Of a stretch of DNA of 64,000 nucleotides, positions 1 through 10,904 are shown one piece after another; the stretch's first letter is position 1; every line of letters starts with the position of its first letter. This DNA comes from Luteolibacter rhizosphaerae. Lineage in GTDB: Bacteria; Verrucomicrobiota; Verrucomicrobiia; Verrucomicrobiales; Akkermansiaceae. Below the pieces are notes generated by a model. That model saw nothing but the letters and a program-made list of their open reading frames with translations. It searched no databases and was not told the origin of the DNA. The stretch spans positions 1 to 64,000 of the forward strand of contig NZ_JAPDDR010000013.1 in assembly GCF_025950095.1 (NCBI RefSeq), in the 5' to 3' direction. The translations under genes were made by a program, and so were the position numbers.

Positions 1-52
1 GCCGAAGAATCTCCCATTCGGAATCGGTGAGGCTACAGGGATACTCGCGCAT
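1..52 (-). CDS. IS5-family transposase, N-terminal fragment (cut by window edge)
   Basis: The 17 visible residues begin MREYPCSLTDSEWEIL. The 'LTD.EW.(I/L)' start is typical of the N-terminal DUF4096-type domain of IS5-family transposases. ATG at 52 follows a GGAG motif nine bases upstream, and an in-frame stop lies a little further upstream, so this start is well defined. The rest of the gene is outside the window, so intactness and the DDE catalytic residues cannot be judged. Confidence 0.6.
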   Translation of the reverse strand, partial: MREYPCSLTDSEWEILR

Positions 53-126
53 CGCGAGCTTCTCCAATACCTCACCCGGCTAGTACAGATCAAAATCCGG
101 ACGGAGATGATTTTTCAGACGGCTTC
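1..126 (-). mobile_element. End of an IS5-type insertion sequence (truncated by window edge)
   Basis: The stretch holds the 5' end of a leftward transposase gene. Read leftward from about 126, it starts with GAAGCCGTCTGAAAAATC, which resembles the terminal inverted repeat of IS5-group elements. The next bases outward (127-129, TTA) could be a three-base target duplication. The other end lies outside the window, so the inverted repeat and the duplication cannot be confirmed. The boundary at 126 is inferred. Confidence 0.45.
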
Positions 127-200
127 TTAGGCGTCCGGAAGGGGGAGATGGTAGAGGAATGCGCTTGCGCAAAACCTCCTCCCGCCCTGAGAAGACGGCC

Positions 201-3200
201 ATGAACCGCTGGAAATCCGCAGGCTGCTGGCTGGGCGCTTGGAGCTTGCTAGGCATCGCGCAGGTCTCCGCGGACGTGTTGCATACAAGTAACTTCGACA
301 CCGGTTTTTTGCCCAAGGACTGGAAGGTCAGCCGGACGGTGCAGGGGCAGGCCATTTTGAGCGCGGATTTCGAGCCGATCCAAGGGACGCGCCAGCTGGT
401 GCTGCACGATGCAAAAAACGATGCGAAGCACTCGGTGACCGAGGCGACCCTGCGTCTGCCGCTGCTTGATCACCGCGATGTGGTGCTGAGTTTCAAGGCC
501 AAGAGCATTGGGGACGGCAATCTCGGGCGTCCGGTGCCGGAAGGGATCTACACCAAATCCGGGCGGGATTTCGATGCGGTCTCGGTGAGCGTGGATGGCA
601 AACGGTGGGTGGTGGTGCAGTCCTTCGTGGGTCTGCCGAACGGCCCGCAGGATTTCACCCTTTCGCTGGATGCGGCGGCGGCCTCGCTGGGAGGATACGG
701 GAAGGTGCCGTTCATGATCCGCTTCTCGTGGTTCGGACGGATGTCCGCGCCGTGGGCCGGACTGGCGATCGACGATGTCAAGGTGACCGGAATCTTCGAT
801 CCGCGGGTGGAGCTGCAGATTCCCGCCGTGGTGACGGAAGGAGCCGCGCCGCTGAAGGTGCGCGCGACGCGCGGGGTGGTCACCAAGGAGACCATGACGC
901 TGCAGCTGTCGGGCGATCCCTCCGGCGTGCTGGATTTCCCGGCGAGCGTCACCTTCCCGAAAAAGGCGAAGTTCGTGGAGTTCACGGTTTCTGCTCCGAA
1001 TGACGGGGTCCTGAATCCCCATCGTCAAACCACGGTGAGAGCCGGATGGGCGGGTCGCGAGGTGGCGGCCGCTCCGGTGCGGGTCGGTGACGTGACTCCG
1101 CTCGCGGTGAGCTTGGAGCTCCCGGCCGAGTTGCGGGAAGGCGGCCCAGCCGGTGAGGGGCGAGTGGTTTTCAATCGTCACACGGATGCGGTGGTGCCTG
1201 TGCAACTGGCCGCAGATCCGGCCGGACAACTTGAGTTTCCGGCGACGATCGAGGTCCCGGCAGGAACGATCGAGATGACGTTTCCGCTCTCGGCCTCGAA
1301 CGACACGCTCTTCGACGGTGACGTGGAGGTCGGCCTGAATGCGACTTTTGCCGGCGGAAGCGCCAGCACCAGCACCACGGCGGTGGACAACGACGAGATG
1401 AGCTTGCGGGTCGAGCTTCCCGCCACGGTGCGCGAGGGCGGCAGTGTGACCGGAACCTTGTTCATGGGCGCGAGCCATCCTCACCTTAGAACACGGGTGA
1501 ACCTGGAGGTTTCCGGCCATAGCCTTTACGGACCGGGCCCGATCGAATTGCTACCGGGCGAGACGACCGCGACGTTCACGCTCAACTCTGGCGATGACGT
1601 CTTTGCCGAAAGCGACCGGAGCCACGTCGTGACGGCAAGAGCCACGGGCTACCAGAACGGGAGCACGACGATCCGGGTGCTGGAGAACGATCTCTCCAAG
1701 CTGCGATTCGACCCCCTGGCAGGGGCTGTCGAGCAAGGAACCCCGTTTCCTGTGACGCTGCGTGCGGCGGATGGCAGCGGGCTGGTGCTGGAAGGCGTGG
1801 AAGGTGCGGCTAACCTGGTAGCCGTGAATGCGGACGGGAGCACCCACGCTGTGAGCCCGGCAACGGTGACGCTCAGCCAAGGAAGCTGGACCGGCCAGGT
1901 GACGCTGCCGGAGGCAGCGCTCGCCCCGGTAGCTCTGCGCGCTACGCGGGGAACGGCTTCCACGGAGATCGCACTGAGCGTGGCCCGCACCTTGGCGATG
2001 AAGGCCTCCGACCTGGCCGTGGACCCGACCCGCGGCAAGATCTATGCGGCCTTCAGCTGGGACGGCGGCGAGCATGCGAACAAGGTGCTGGCGATCGATC
2101 CGAAGACCGGGGCGGTCACGGCGACCGTCAACATCGGAGCGAACTGCGGGAAACTGGCGATCACGAGCGGTGGCGAGTTCCTCTACGTCGCGCATACGTC
2201 GGACGGGATGGTTTCGCAGATCGATCTGGCGACCTTCACCGTGGTGAGGAGTTTCGGTGCGCAGGCCTTGGATATGGCAACAGTGCCGGGGAATCCGAAT
2301 CGCCTGATTTCCCTGACCCTGAGCGGTGTCTGGGCCTTGGAGAACGGGGTCCTGCTGCCGCAGAAGATCCAGCACAACAACATCGGCAACTTTCTGGAGG
2401 CATCCAGCGATCCGGGGGTCTTCTTCTGCTTCAACGGACTGAGCACCGAGTACGGCTTCCGGAAGATCTTCCTAGGACCGGACGGCGTGACCGAAGGGCC
2501 GGTGATGGAAGGGATCTTCCACGAAGAAGTGGGCGAGGTGGTGGCCGCGGGCGACTTTGTTTTCGACAACCACGGGCGGATGGCCAACGGGCTGGCAATG
2601 AAACGGGAAATCAATTTCCCGGCATTCGGCCCGGTGTGTCCGGACTTGCAGAGGAAGCGGGTCTACTTCCTCGCCTGGGAGGCGGCGGGCTACCGGACCC
2701 TGAAAGCCTTCGATCCCGCCACCGCGCACGAGATCGCGCAGGTCAACCTACCGGCCAGCCATACGAATCCGAAGGGTCTGGTGCGGTGGGGCGAGAGCGG
2801 CCTCGCATTCCGCAGCGAGAAGGGGATCACCTTGTTCCAGATCCCGCGCCTGACCGGAGCCGGGAACCCGGCGGATCTGGAAGTCAGGATCGAATCGAGC
2901 ACTGGCGCTGCGGCGACGGGGGATCCGGTCGAGTATGAAGTGGTGGTCTCGAACGAAGGCACGGCGCAGGCACCGGATACGCTGGTGACGGTGGATCTCG
3001 GCGGCGACCAGACGATCGAGCGGGTCGATTCCCCGGCGATTCCTTACACGCAGTCGGGCAAGCGGATTTCCTTCCATCCGGGCGTCTTGCCGCAGGGCGG
3101 GAGCAGGAGCTTCAAGATCAAGGCACGCGCCGGGGGTGCCGGGTTGATTGCCGCCAGCGCGGCGGCCAGTTCCTCGGTCGTGGATCCGGATTTCGAGCCC

Positions 3201-6200
3201 GCGGTGGCGGCGGTGAGCGTGGAATTCGACAACGCTCCGGGAGCCTTCAACGAGCTGCGTCTCGCCATCAACGACATCGTTGAAGATCCGACGCGGGGTT
3301 TGCTGTGGCTGGCGCTCGGTGCCGAGGCCGGAGCGGGTCTGGCGAACAGCATCGTATCGCTGGACCCTACGACCGGGCACATCAGCCAGCCCATTCCCCT
3401 GTGGGCGACGCCGGGGATGCTGAAGGTTTCCGAGAACGGGACCTATCTCCATGCCGTGCTTCTCGATCTGCCGCTGATGCAGCGCGTGCGGCTAGATCTC
3501 CATCGCAAGGATCTACGTCACGTCTTCGGAGGCACGGCCGACGGACAGCGGATGTTCGGCGGCGACTTCGAAATCCTGGACGGCGACGGCCGCTCGATCG
3601 TGATCTCGCGCTATGATCCGCTGCTCAGGCCGGGCATCAAGGGGGTCGCGGTTTATGACGACGGGGTCGTCCGGCCGCGGATCGAGCACAGCTTCAATTC
3701 CTCGGTGCTGGAAGACTCACCGGACGCTTCGATTTTCTATGGCTATGACAATGCCAGCACCGGCTTCGGCTTCAGCCACTTGAAGGTGGATGCAGAGGGG
3801 GTGAGGACCGTGGCGAGCCGGAGCTACATGTTCTCCTATAACTTCGCGATCCGGCTGGAATCGGCGGGCGACAAGGTTTTCGCCACGGATGGCGGAGTGG
3901 TGGACGGGCTGGCGATGAAGGGGCTCGGCAACTTCGGCACGAACGGGCCGATGGTGCCGGACCCGCAGCGCGACCGCGCCTTCTTCCTGGAGTCTAGCGG
4001 CGACGCGGGCTGGAACTACGACGTGCTGACCAGCTACAGCACGGACACGATGATGTCCGAGTTTTCGCGGCGGCTTCCCAAGGGCTACGGGTTGCCGCGG
4101 CGGATGATCCGCTGGGGGAACAACGGGATCGCCTTCAGCGTGGATCAAACGGTGGTGCTCCTGAGCGACCCGCACCTGATCCCGTCCGGCGATCCGGCGG
4201 ATCTCGGCGTGCAGGTGAGCGTGACTTCCGGCGAAGCGATGGTCGGTGAGCCGATCCGGTACCGTGTCGATATTCTCAACGAGGGTCCGAACCCCGCGAC
4301 CGAGTGCTTCGCGAGCGTGTTCGTCACCGAAGGCCAAGTGGTCGAATCGGTGGATGGCGCGCCCTTCGTCCGGGACGGGAATTGGTATAGCTTTTATCTC
4401 GGGGACCTGGCTCCGGATGAGGACGTCCGGATCGAGATCGTTACGAGGATGAACCAGCCGGGAACGGCGCAGTGCTTTGCCTATCTGGAGGCGACATCCG
4501 ACGATCCGCGGGCCGGCAACAACTCGGACACCGCGGTGGTGCCGGTGAGCTACAACCGGGGCTTGGATGCGGTCAACCGCCTGCAGCTTGCCTTGTCCGG
4601 GATGGTGAAGGACCCGGTGCAAGATCTGATCTGGTGCAGCGTCTCACCGGGAGGACCGCCGGGACTGGCGCGTTCGGTGGTGGCGATCGATCCCGCGAAC
4701 GGCACGATCAAGCATCGCATCCCGATGAGCAATGCGCCCGGGACCCTGGCGATCTCCGCGGACGGGCGCTGGCTCTATGCCGGTCTGCTCGACATGACCG
4801 CGATCCGGCGGATCGACCTGCAAACGCGGACCCTGGATATCCTGATCGAGCTGGGGCCCGATCGCTTCGCGGGAGAGATTGAGGTGTTGCAGGGCGATGG
4901 GCGGAGCGTGGTGGTGGCGATGCAGAACCGGACCTTGGCTTCCCGTTTCGCGGCGTTGGCCGTGTATGACGACGCGGTGAAACGGCTGCAGGAGATCACG
5001 TCCTGGGAAGGCTCGGTCAACGAGATCGCGAGTTCGGCCGATCCGGGCATCTTCTTCGGCATCAACACGGACTCGACCGGGGCGGACTTCTACCGCCTGC
5101 GGGTGAGCGCCACCGGGGTGGTGGTGGAAGAAGGCCAGATGCGGGCGATCCGGGAGTTCTGGGGCGGCCTGCGTTCGGACGGCGACTATGTGGTGATGGA
5201 TACCGGACGGCGGATCGACGGGGCGACGATCACTTGGAAAGGTGAATTCAATGCCTCGGGAACGGCCCTGCCCGAGACCGGTATCGGCCGGGTCTTCTTC
5301 GTCGAGCACGAGTTCGATTGGGGGAGCCGTGCCGACAGCGCGCGGAGGATCTCCGCCTACGATTCGAACTCGATGGTGAAAGTGCTGGAGACCCCGCTGC
5401 CGGAAGGGCTGGGTTGGGCGCGGGATTTCCTCCGCTGCGGTGGTGATCGGATGGCCTTCCGCTCGAACGGCGAATTGATCCTCGTCCGCAGCAGCCAGTT
5501 GACGCCGTCCGCGGTGCCAAGCGATCTGGCGGTGAGCGTCCAAGCGCCGCCGGTGGTGCACGTGGGGGTTCCCGCCTTCTACACGGTGACGATCACGAAT
5601 GTGGGCCAGAGTGCGGTGACGAGCACGGTGACCGGCGTGAACCTGTCCGTGAACCAGACCTTGGGGACGATCGATGCTCCGGGGGCGACCCACACCGTGG
5701 AAGGTCTGAGGGTGACGATCAAGGGCGGCCCGCTGGCAGCCGGTGCGAGCGCGGTCTATCGGGTCGCCGGGAATCCGGAGACGGCAGGGGTGCTAAGTTG
5801 CAATGCCGGGGTCACCTCGCCGGCGGTGGAGGTCCAACTGGCGAACAACAAGGCCGAGGCGATCAACCATGCGCGCTACACGATGGGGCCGAACGCGGGA
5901 TGGATCACACGCTTCACCGCGAAAGACATCATCGACGACCCGACGCGGAACTGGATCTGGGCGAGCGTGGCATCCAGCGGCAAGCCGGGTGCGCAGGGTG
6001 CGGTCAGCGCCATCGACCCGCTGACCGGGCTGGTGATGGCCAGAGTGAGCTTCACGGGCAACCCGACGGCACTGGCGATCTCGCGCAACGGGCGCTACCT
6101 CTACGCGGCGCTGCTCGACCAGCCCGCGGTGCAGCGGATCGATCTGGTATCCCGCACGGCGGATCTCCTGATCCCGCTGGGTGATGATCCGGCTTACCGG

Positions 6201-7193
6201 GCGGAGGACATGCTGGTGCTGGAGGGCGACGGAACCGCTCTGATGGTGGCGCGGAACGATCCGCCGACCACATGGACGCAAGCCGGGGTGGCGGTCTACG
6301 ACGGGGCGGTCAAACGTCCGAACGTGACGCCGCGGCCGTGGACTGGCAACCGGATCGAGGCGAGCCCGGATCCGAATGTTTTTTACGGCTTCAACGGCCG
6401 CAACACCGGCGCGGAGCTCTACCGGATGACCGTGGATGCGAACGGAGTGACGCAGACGATGGTTGCGAACACCCTGTTCGCGCCCTTCACCGACTATCGG
6501 GCGTCCGGCAATCTGCTCTTCACCTCCTCGGGGCGCCTGATCGACACGACCAGCCTGAGCGTGAAATTCAGCCTGCCCAACGGGAACTGGGGAATTCCTT
6601 GGGTGGATGCGGCGCACCAGAGTTGCTACCTCACAAACAACATCTTCCTGTATGCCTACTCGACCGAGACGGGCGAGGAAAAGGAGACCTTCCCGATCGG
6701 AGGTCTGAACTATCCCGGTGCCCACAAGCAGATGGTGCGCTGGGGGACAGACGGCTTCGCGATCCTGGGCGAGAACGGGAAGATCCTGTTCCTGCGCTGG
6801 GCGCTGGCACCATATACGCCGCCGGTAGCGGCGGGTGAGGCGGACGCGACGGTGGCTGGTACGACGCTCGACTCCGACGGGGACGGTCTGGCGGATGCGC
6901 TGGAGTATTTCTTCGGGACCTCCGCCACGGCACCCCAAGCGGGCTCGCCCGTGAAGGTGCTGGGAGTAAACGAGGGCGGCCTGCACCTCACCTTCACCAG
7001 GCGGCAAGGCCTTCCCGCCGGGGCTTATCGGATCGCGGTGAGCGGGGACATGAAGTCTTGGCAAGCGGCGGAAGGAGTGGTGGAAAGTGTCACCGGCACG
7101 GCGGAAATCGACGGCGTGATGGTCGAAACGGTCGAGGCGCGCGTGCCCTGTCCGGTGGGGCGGGGTTTCGTGAGAATCGAATGGGACGGCTGA
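201..7193 (+). CDS. Giant secreted protein: Calx-beta-like domains plus four propeller/DUF11 modules
   Basis: About 2330 residues. ATG at 201 is preferred to the in-frame ATG at 159 because it gives a clean signal peptide (MNRWKSAGCWLGAW...VSA). After a jelly-roll-like N-terminus come roughly three Calx-beta-like strands (residues ~204-500, 'LPA.(V/L)REGG' motifs). Four homologous modules then begin near residues 598, 1019, 1461 and 1903. Each opens with a motif like 'DP(T/V)R..(I/L)W' and resembles a YVTN-type beta-propeller ('GRYLYAALLD'). Modules 1-3 end in a DUF11/CARDB-like domain ('ADL.V......GEP..Y.V...N.G'). The C-terminus has a calcium-type linker (DSDGDGLADALEYFFG, ~2224) and a tail common in verrucomicrobial secreted proteins. 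It is probably extracellular or on the cell surface; no enzyme motif was seen. Confidence 0.8.
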   Translation: MNRWKSAGCWLGAWSLLGIAQVSADVLHTSNFDTGFLPKDWKVSRTVQGQAILSADFEPIQGTRQLVLHDAKNDAKHSVTEATLRLPLLDHRDVVLSFKAKSIGDGNLGRPVPEGIYTKSGRDFDAVSVSVDGKRWVVVQSFVGLPNGPQDFTLSLDAAAASLGGYGKVPFMIRFSWFGRMSAPWAGLAIDDVKVTGIFDPRVELQIPAVVTEGAAPLKVRATRGVVTKETMTLQLSGDPSGVLDFPASVTFPKKAKFVEFTVSAPNDGVLNPHRQTTVRAGWAGREVAAAPVRVGDVTPLAVSLELPAELREGGPAGEGRVVFNRHTDAVVPVQLAADPAGQLEFPATIEVPAGTIEMTFPLSASNDTLFDGDVEVGLNATFAGGSASTSTTAVDNDEMSLRVELPATVREGGSVTGTLFMGASHPHLRTRVNLEVSGHSLYGPGPIELLPGETTATFTLNSGDDVFAESDRSHVVTARATGYQNGSTTIRVLENDLSKLRFDPLAGAVEQGTPFPVTLRAADGSGLVLEGVEGAANLVAVNADGSTHAVSPATVTLSQGSWTGQVTLPEAALAPVALRATRGTASTEIALSVARTLAMKASDLAVDPTRGKIYAAFSWDGGEHANKVLAIDPKTGAVTATVNIGANCGKLAITSGGEFLYVAHTSDGMVSQIDLATFTVVRSFGAQALDMATVPGNPNRLISLTLSGVWALENGVLLPQKIQHNNIGNFLEASSDPGVFFCFNGLSTEYGFRKIFLGPDGVTEGPVMEGIFHEEVGEVVAAGDFVFDNHGRMANGLAMKREINFPAFGPVCPDLQRKRVYFLAWEAAGYRTLKAFDPATAHEIAQVNLPASHTNPKGLVRWGESGLAFRSEKGITLFQIPRLTGAGNPADLEVRIESSTGAAATGDPVEYEVVVSNEGTAQAPDTLVTVDLGGDQTIERVDSPAIPYTQSGKRISFHPGVLPQGGSRSFKIKARAGGAGLIAASAAASSSVVDPDFEPAVAAVSVEFDNAPGAFNELRLAINDIVEDPTRGLLWLALGAEAGAGLANSIVSLDPTTGHISQPIPLWATPGMLKVSENGTYLHAVLLDLPLMQRVRLDLHRKDLRHVFGGTADGQRMFGGDFEILDGDGRSIVISRYDPLLRPGIKGVAVYDDGVVRPRIEHSFNSSVLEDSPDASIFYGYDNASTGFGFSHLKVDAEGVRTVASRSYMFSYNFAIRLESAGDKVFATDGGVVDGLAMKGLGNFGTNGPMVPDPQRDRAFFLESSGDAGWNYDVLTSYSTDTMMSEFSRRLPKGYGLPRRMIRWGNNGIAFSVDQTVVLLSDPHLIPSGDPADLGVQVSVTSGEAMVGEPIRYRVDILNEGPNPATECFASVFVTEGQVVESVDGAPFVRDGNWYSFYLGDLAPDEDVRIEIVTRMNQPGTAQCFAYLEATSDDPRAGNNSDTAVVPVSYNRGLDAVNRLQLALSGMVKDPVQDLIWCSVSPGGPPGLARSVVAIDPANGTIKHRIPMSNAPGTLAISADGRWLYAGLLDMTAIRRIDLQTRTLDILIELGPDRFAGEIEVLQGDGRSVVVAMQNRTLASRFAALAVYDDAVKRLQEITSWEGSVNEIASSADPGIFFGINTDSTGADFYRLRVSATGVVVEEGQMRAIREFWGGLRSDGDYVVMDTGRRIDGATITWKGEFNASGTALPETGIGRVFFVEHEFDWGSRADSARRISAYDSNSMVKVLETPLPEGLGWARDFLRCGGDRMAFRSNGELILVRSSQLTPSAVPSDLAVSVQAPPVVHVGVPAFYTVTITNVGQSAVTSTVTGVNLSVNQTLGTIDAPGATHTVEGLRVTIKGGPLAAGASAVYRVAGNPETAGVLSCNAGVTSPAVEVQLANNKAEAINHARYTMGPNAGWITRFTAKDIIDDPTRNWIWASVASSGKPGAQGAVSAIDPLTGLVMARVSFTGNPTALAISRNGRYLYAALLDQPAVQRIDLVSRTADLLIPLGDDPAYRAEDMLVLEGDGTALMVARNDPPTTWTQAGVAVYDGAVKRPNVTPRPWTGNRIEASPDPNVFYGFNGRNTGAELYRMTVDANGVTQTMVANTLFAPFTDYRASGNLLFTSSGRLIDTTSLSVKFSLPNGNWGIPWVDAAHQSCYLTNNIFLYAYSTETGEEKETFPIGGLNYPGAHKQMVRWGTDGFAILGENGKILFLRWALAPYTPPVAAGEADATVAGTTLDSDGDGLADALEYFFGTSATAPQAGSPVKVLGVNEGGLHLTFTRRQGLPAGAYRIAVSGDMKSWQAAEGVVESVTGTAEIDGVMVETVEARVPCPVGRGFVRIEWDG

Positions 7194-7384
7194 GGCTCTG
7201 GCGCGGAATGGCCCGTAGGCGGCGCGCCAAGGAGGGTCGCTTGCGCGGGTGAATTCCCGCGGCTAGGTTCAATCATGGATGCTGCAGGCCGGAGGTGTGG
7301 GGGGAGAACCCCTGAAATCCGACTGCGGCACGGGGGCTGCTGCGTCCGGAATTGTGTCGATTTCCTGACCCACGGGGGCATTGA

Positions 7385-8524
<1,140 letters not shown>

Positions 8525-8552
8525 TTTCCCGGACTCGCTAGTTTTTCAGAAG

Positions 8553-8588
8553 CACCCCGCCTTGAGAGAGGCGGGGTGTTTTTGTTTT
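8553..8588 (+). terminator. Intrinsic terminator of gapA
   Basis: A perfect 9-base stem, CACCCCGCC (8553-8561) with GGCGGGGTG (8570-8578), around an 8-base loop. It is followed directly by TTTTTGTTTT. It lies 28 bases after the gapA stop. Confidence 0.92.
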
Positions 8589-8674
8589 GGATGAAGCTGC
8601 GGGGCGAGGGGAGTTCGCTTGATCGGGCCGCGATTATCCGGACGATGGGGGGGGGCCGCTTTCCTGTCCCGTCC

Positions 8675-9205
8675 ATGATCACATCAGGCGACATCAATAA
8701 GATCCTGAAGCGTGTGGTAGTTCCAACACTTCGGGAGATCGGCTTCAGCAAATTCAAGGGCCGCGTTGCATGGCGTTACTTGGACGATGCGATCTGGGTT
8801 TTTCATACAAAGGCGGTCGGGAACTATTTCTCCGAGGTCACCGGTTTCCCTCCCTCGTCACTCACCGCACGGCTCGGGATTTTCTATTTGGATTTTCCGG
8901 GCTCGCATCCGGTCAAAACCGTGGATGACGGTCTTCTGATTCCAGACGAAAGCCGATGTCAGGTCCGGTATGGCTTGGATAATATCGCCGACCAAATTGC
9001 CATCCGGAATCCTGAGATGCGGGAGCAAGATAGATTGAGGAAGGACATCTGGTGGGTCGATCGTGATGGCAGCAATGCAGAGGCTGTCGTGGAGGACATC
9101 AGGCGATCGATCCTTGAATATGGAGTGCCATTGCTCGAGAAGCCTTACAACACGCGAGCGGCCCAGTTGGAGAGACGAGGTCTAGCCGACCCGAGAAGCT
9201 GTTAG
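8675..9205 (+). CDS. DUF4304-like protein, possible immunity factor
   Basis: 176 residues from ATG 8675. The longer in-frame start at 8576 lies inside the gapA terminator, so it is unlikely. The layout 'I.KILK...P.L...GF.K.KGR..WR' followed by 'GFPPSSLTARLG' resembles DUF4304, a cytoplasmic alpha/beta family often found near polymorphic toxins. The similarity was judged by eye only. No signal peptide or membrane segment is visible. Its only neighbour on the same strand is the Imm31-like gene just downstream (14-base gap), and no toxin is nearby. Confidence 0.6.
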   Translation: MITSGDINKILKRVVVPTLREIGFSKFKGRVAWRYLDDAIWVFHTKAVGNYFSEVTGFPPSSLTARLGIFYLDFPGSHPVKTVDDGLLIPDESRCQVRYGLDNIADQIAIRNPEMREQDRLRKDIWWVDRDGSNAEAVVEDIRRSILEYGVPLLEKPYNTRAAQLERRGLADPRSC

Positions 9206-9219
9206 GACGCTAACCTTTG

Positions 9220-9516
9220 ATGCCTTGCCCGATGTCTGAAATCGGAATGAGATCTTCGCCCTTTGCATTCTACGAGGAAGTCCGGGTGAAGGCCGGTCGG
9301 GCCGGACTTGAGGAAGTTGCCGGTGAACTCGGGGCGGTCTTGGGTTCTTCACAAGACGGCGAGCGCTGGAGCTATGCAATTCTCATCTATTCGCGGGGGG
9401 CCACGTGGGGTGCAGACGAGGATGATCTCGTCAGCACCGGACGGATCCGGACGCGGGAAGAGTTCTACGACGGCGCGGCGGTCCGAGTTTCGGAAGACGG
9501 GCAGTTGCTCGATTGA
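9220..9516 (+). CDS. Imm31-like immunity protein
   Basis: About 98 residues. The pattern 'FYEEVRVK', 'GAVLGSSQDG', 'W.YAI.IYSRG..W', 'DEDDLVSTGR', 'R.EFYDGAAVRVSEDG' fits the small Imm31 family of predicted immunity proteins from polymorphic toxin systems. ATG 9220 has a weak AGGA 12 bases upstream; ATG 9232 and 9247 are alternatives. No toxin or secretion gene lies next to it, so it is an orphan or part of an eroded locus. Confidence 0.6.
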   Translation: MPCPMSEIGMRSSPFAFYEEVRVKAGRAGLEEVAGELGAVLGSSQDGERWSYAILIYSRGATWGADEDDLVSTGRIRTREEFYDGAAVRVSEDGQLLD

Positions 9517-9559
9517 GAAATCCGCCCGATGTCATCGGGAGTCCGAAGGGCCACCGGAT

Positions 9560-10681
9560 TCAAACCTTTAAGAAGGTCTTCTTCTTCCACAGGAAGTAGA
9601 GCACCAGCCACTCGATAAGGAGGATGCCGGTGGTGATGAGGAGGGGACCCCAGTGGCCGGACTTGGAGGCGAGGCCGCCGAGGAAGAACCCGGAGATGTC
9701 CGCGAAGGGGACGACGCGCTCCAGCAGGTAGATGGTGATGGAGTTCATGCCGACGACCTGGAGGAAGAAGCTCCAATTCGGCTGCGGGCGGAAATCGACG
9801 AGGAGGTAGAAGACGACGAAGAGCCAGGTGCAGATGCCGCCGGCGAGGAGATTGAAGGAACTGGTCCAGATCTTCTTGATGGGCGGGTAGCCGAGGTGCC
9901 AGGCGATCCAGCCGAGGAAGAAGACGGCGGTGCCCGCAATGAGGATGCGACTGGCGGCGGTGAGGGAGGGCTTCTCCCAGGAGCGGACGTAATCGCCGAC
10001 AAGCAGGCCGCCGAGGGTGAGGGCGCAGGCGGAGATGACGGAGAGCACTCCTTCAGGATCGTAAGGCGCCCATTCGTGGGGACGGCCCGGGAGGAAGCGT
10101 TGGTCGAACCACGCATTGATGCTGCCCGCAGGGGTGAGCACGCCGGCACCGTGACCGGGAACCGGGACGAGGAGTTGCAGAACGGCGATGGCGATGAGGA
10201 TACCGAGGCACCATGCGGTCCGGCCCTTCCATGAGCGGGTGAAGAGGAAGACGGTGGCGGCAACACCGTAGGCGATGCCGATCTGGCCGAGGACGCTGGC
10301 GAAGCGTTGCTCGGAGTAGCCGACGAGTTTCAACCCGCCATTGTAGAGAATGCCGAGGACGATGAGAATGATGACGCGGCGGATGACGGTGCGCAGCAGG
10401 CTTGCACGCGAGACTCCGGCCTCCAGCTTGGGCTTGAGCGCGTAGGGGATCGAGATCCCCGAGGCGAACATGAAGAGCGGGAAGATCAGGTCGTGGATGC
10501 GGATGCCTTCCCAGGCGACGTGATCCATCTGGACGGCCCAAGTCTGGAGCCAGCCGATCTTGGTGATCTCGGCGAGCTGGATGAAAAACTCGGAGAGCCC
10601 GATGATCCAGAGCATGTCGAAGCCGCGCAGGGCATCGAGCGAACGCAGGCGCGGGGCGGTTGCGCGGGAATCTGCCATCAC
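9560..10681 (-). CDS. HGSNAT/NagX-type membrane acyltransferase family protein (DUF5009-like)
   Basis: 373 residues with roughly ten hydrophobic segments. The N-terminus has RLRSLDALRGFDMLWI, the hallmark of the family that includes heparan-alpha-glucosaminide N-acetyltransferase and bacterial NagX. 'MDHVAWEGIRIHDLIFPLF' and 'F..G.SI.YAL' follow in the usual order. These proteins move an acetyl group across the membrane to amino sugars or are annotated as amino-sugar transporters; which applies here is unknown. It stands alone on the minus strand between an Imm31-like gene and the SGNH protein. Two ATGs in a row mark the start. Confidence 0.85.
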   Translation of the reverse strand: MMADSRATAPRLRSLDALRGFDMLWIIGLSEFFIQLAEITKIGWLQTWAVQMDHVAWEGIRIHDLIFPLFMFASGISIPYALKPKLEAGVSRASLLRTVIRRVIILIVLGILYNGGLKLVGYSEQRFASVLGQIGIAYGVAATVFLFTRSWKGRTAWCLGILIAIAVLQLLVPVPGHGAGVLTPAGSINAWFDQRFLPGRPHEWAPYDPEGVLSVISACALTLGGLLVGDYVRSWEKPSLTAASRILIAGTAVFFLGWIAWHLGYPPIKKIWTSSFNLLAGGICTWLFVVFYLLVDFRPQPNWSFFLQVVGMNSITIYLLERVVPFADISGFFLGGLASKSGHWGPLLITTGILLIEWLVLYFLWKKKTFLKV

Positions 10682-10904
10682 GCCCCGGAGGGTCGCGGGA
10701 CGCCCGGGGATTGCAAGCTTGGTGTTAGGGAGAGGGTGGGGAATGTACGATTTGGAGATCGGGGTCCCACCTTCGACATTTGGAGACTGAGGTTCAAAGG
10801 GTTGGTGCGCAGCGGACTAGGTTTATTCCTAGGGGGCGCAATGGGGGATTGCTTTTGGAGGGGGGTGGCTAGGATCCACTACTACCCAATTCTCATAAAA
10901 CCCA

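Noticed and set aside
7199-7229. Hairpin TGGCGCG/CGCGCCA after the giant gene as a terminator
   Set aside because: It has no T-run; mentioned only in the leader entry.
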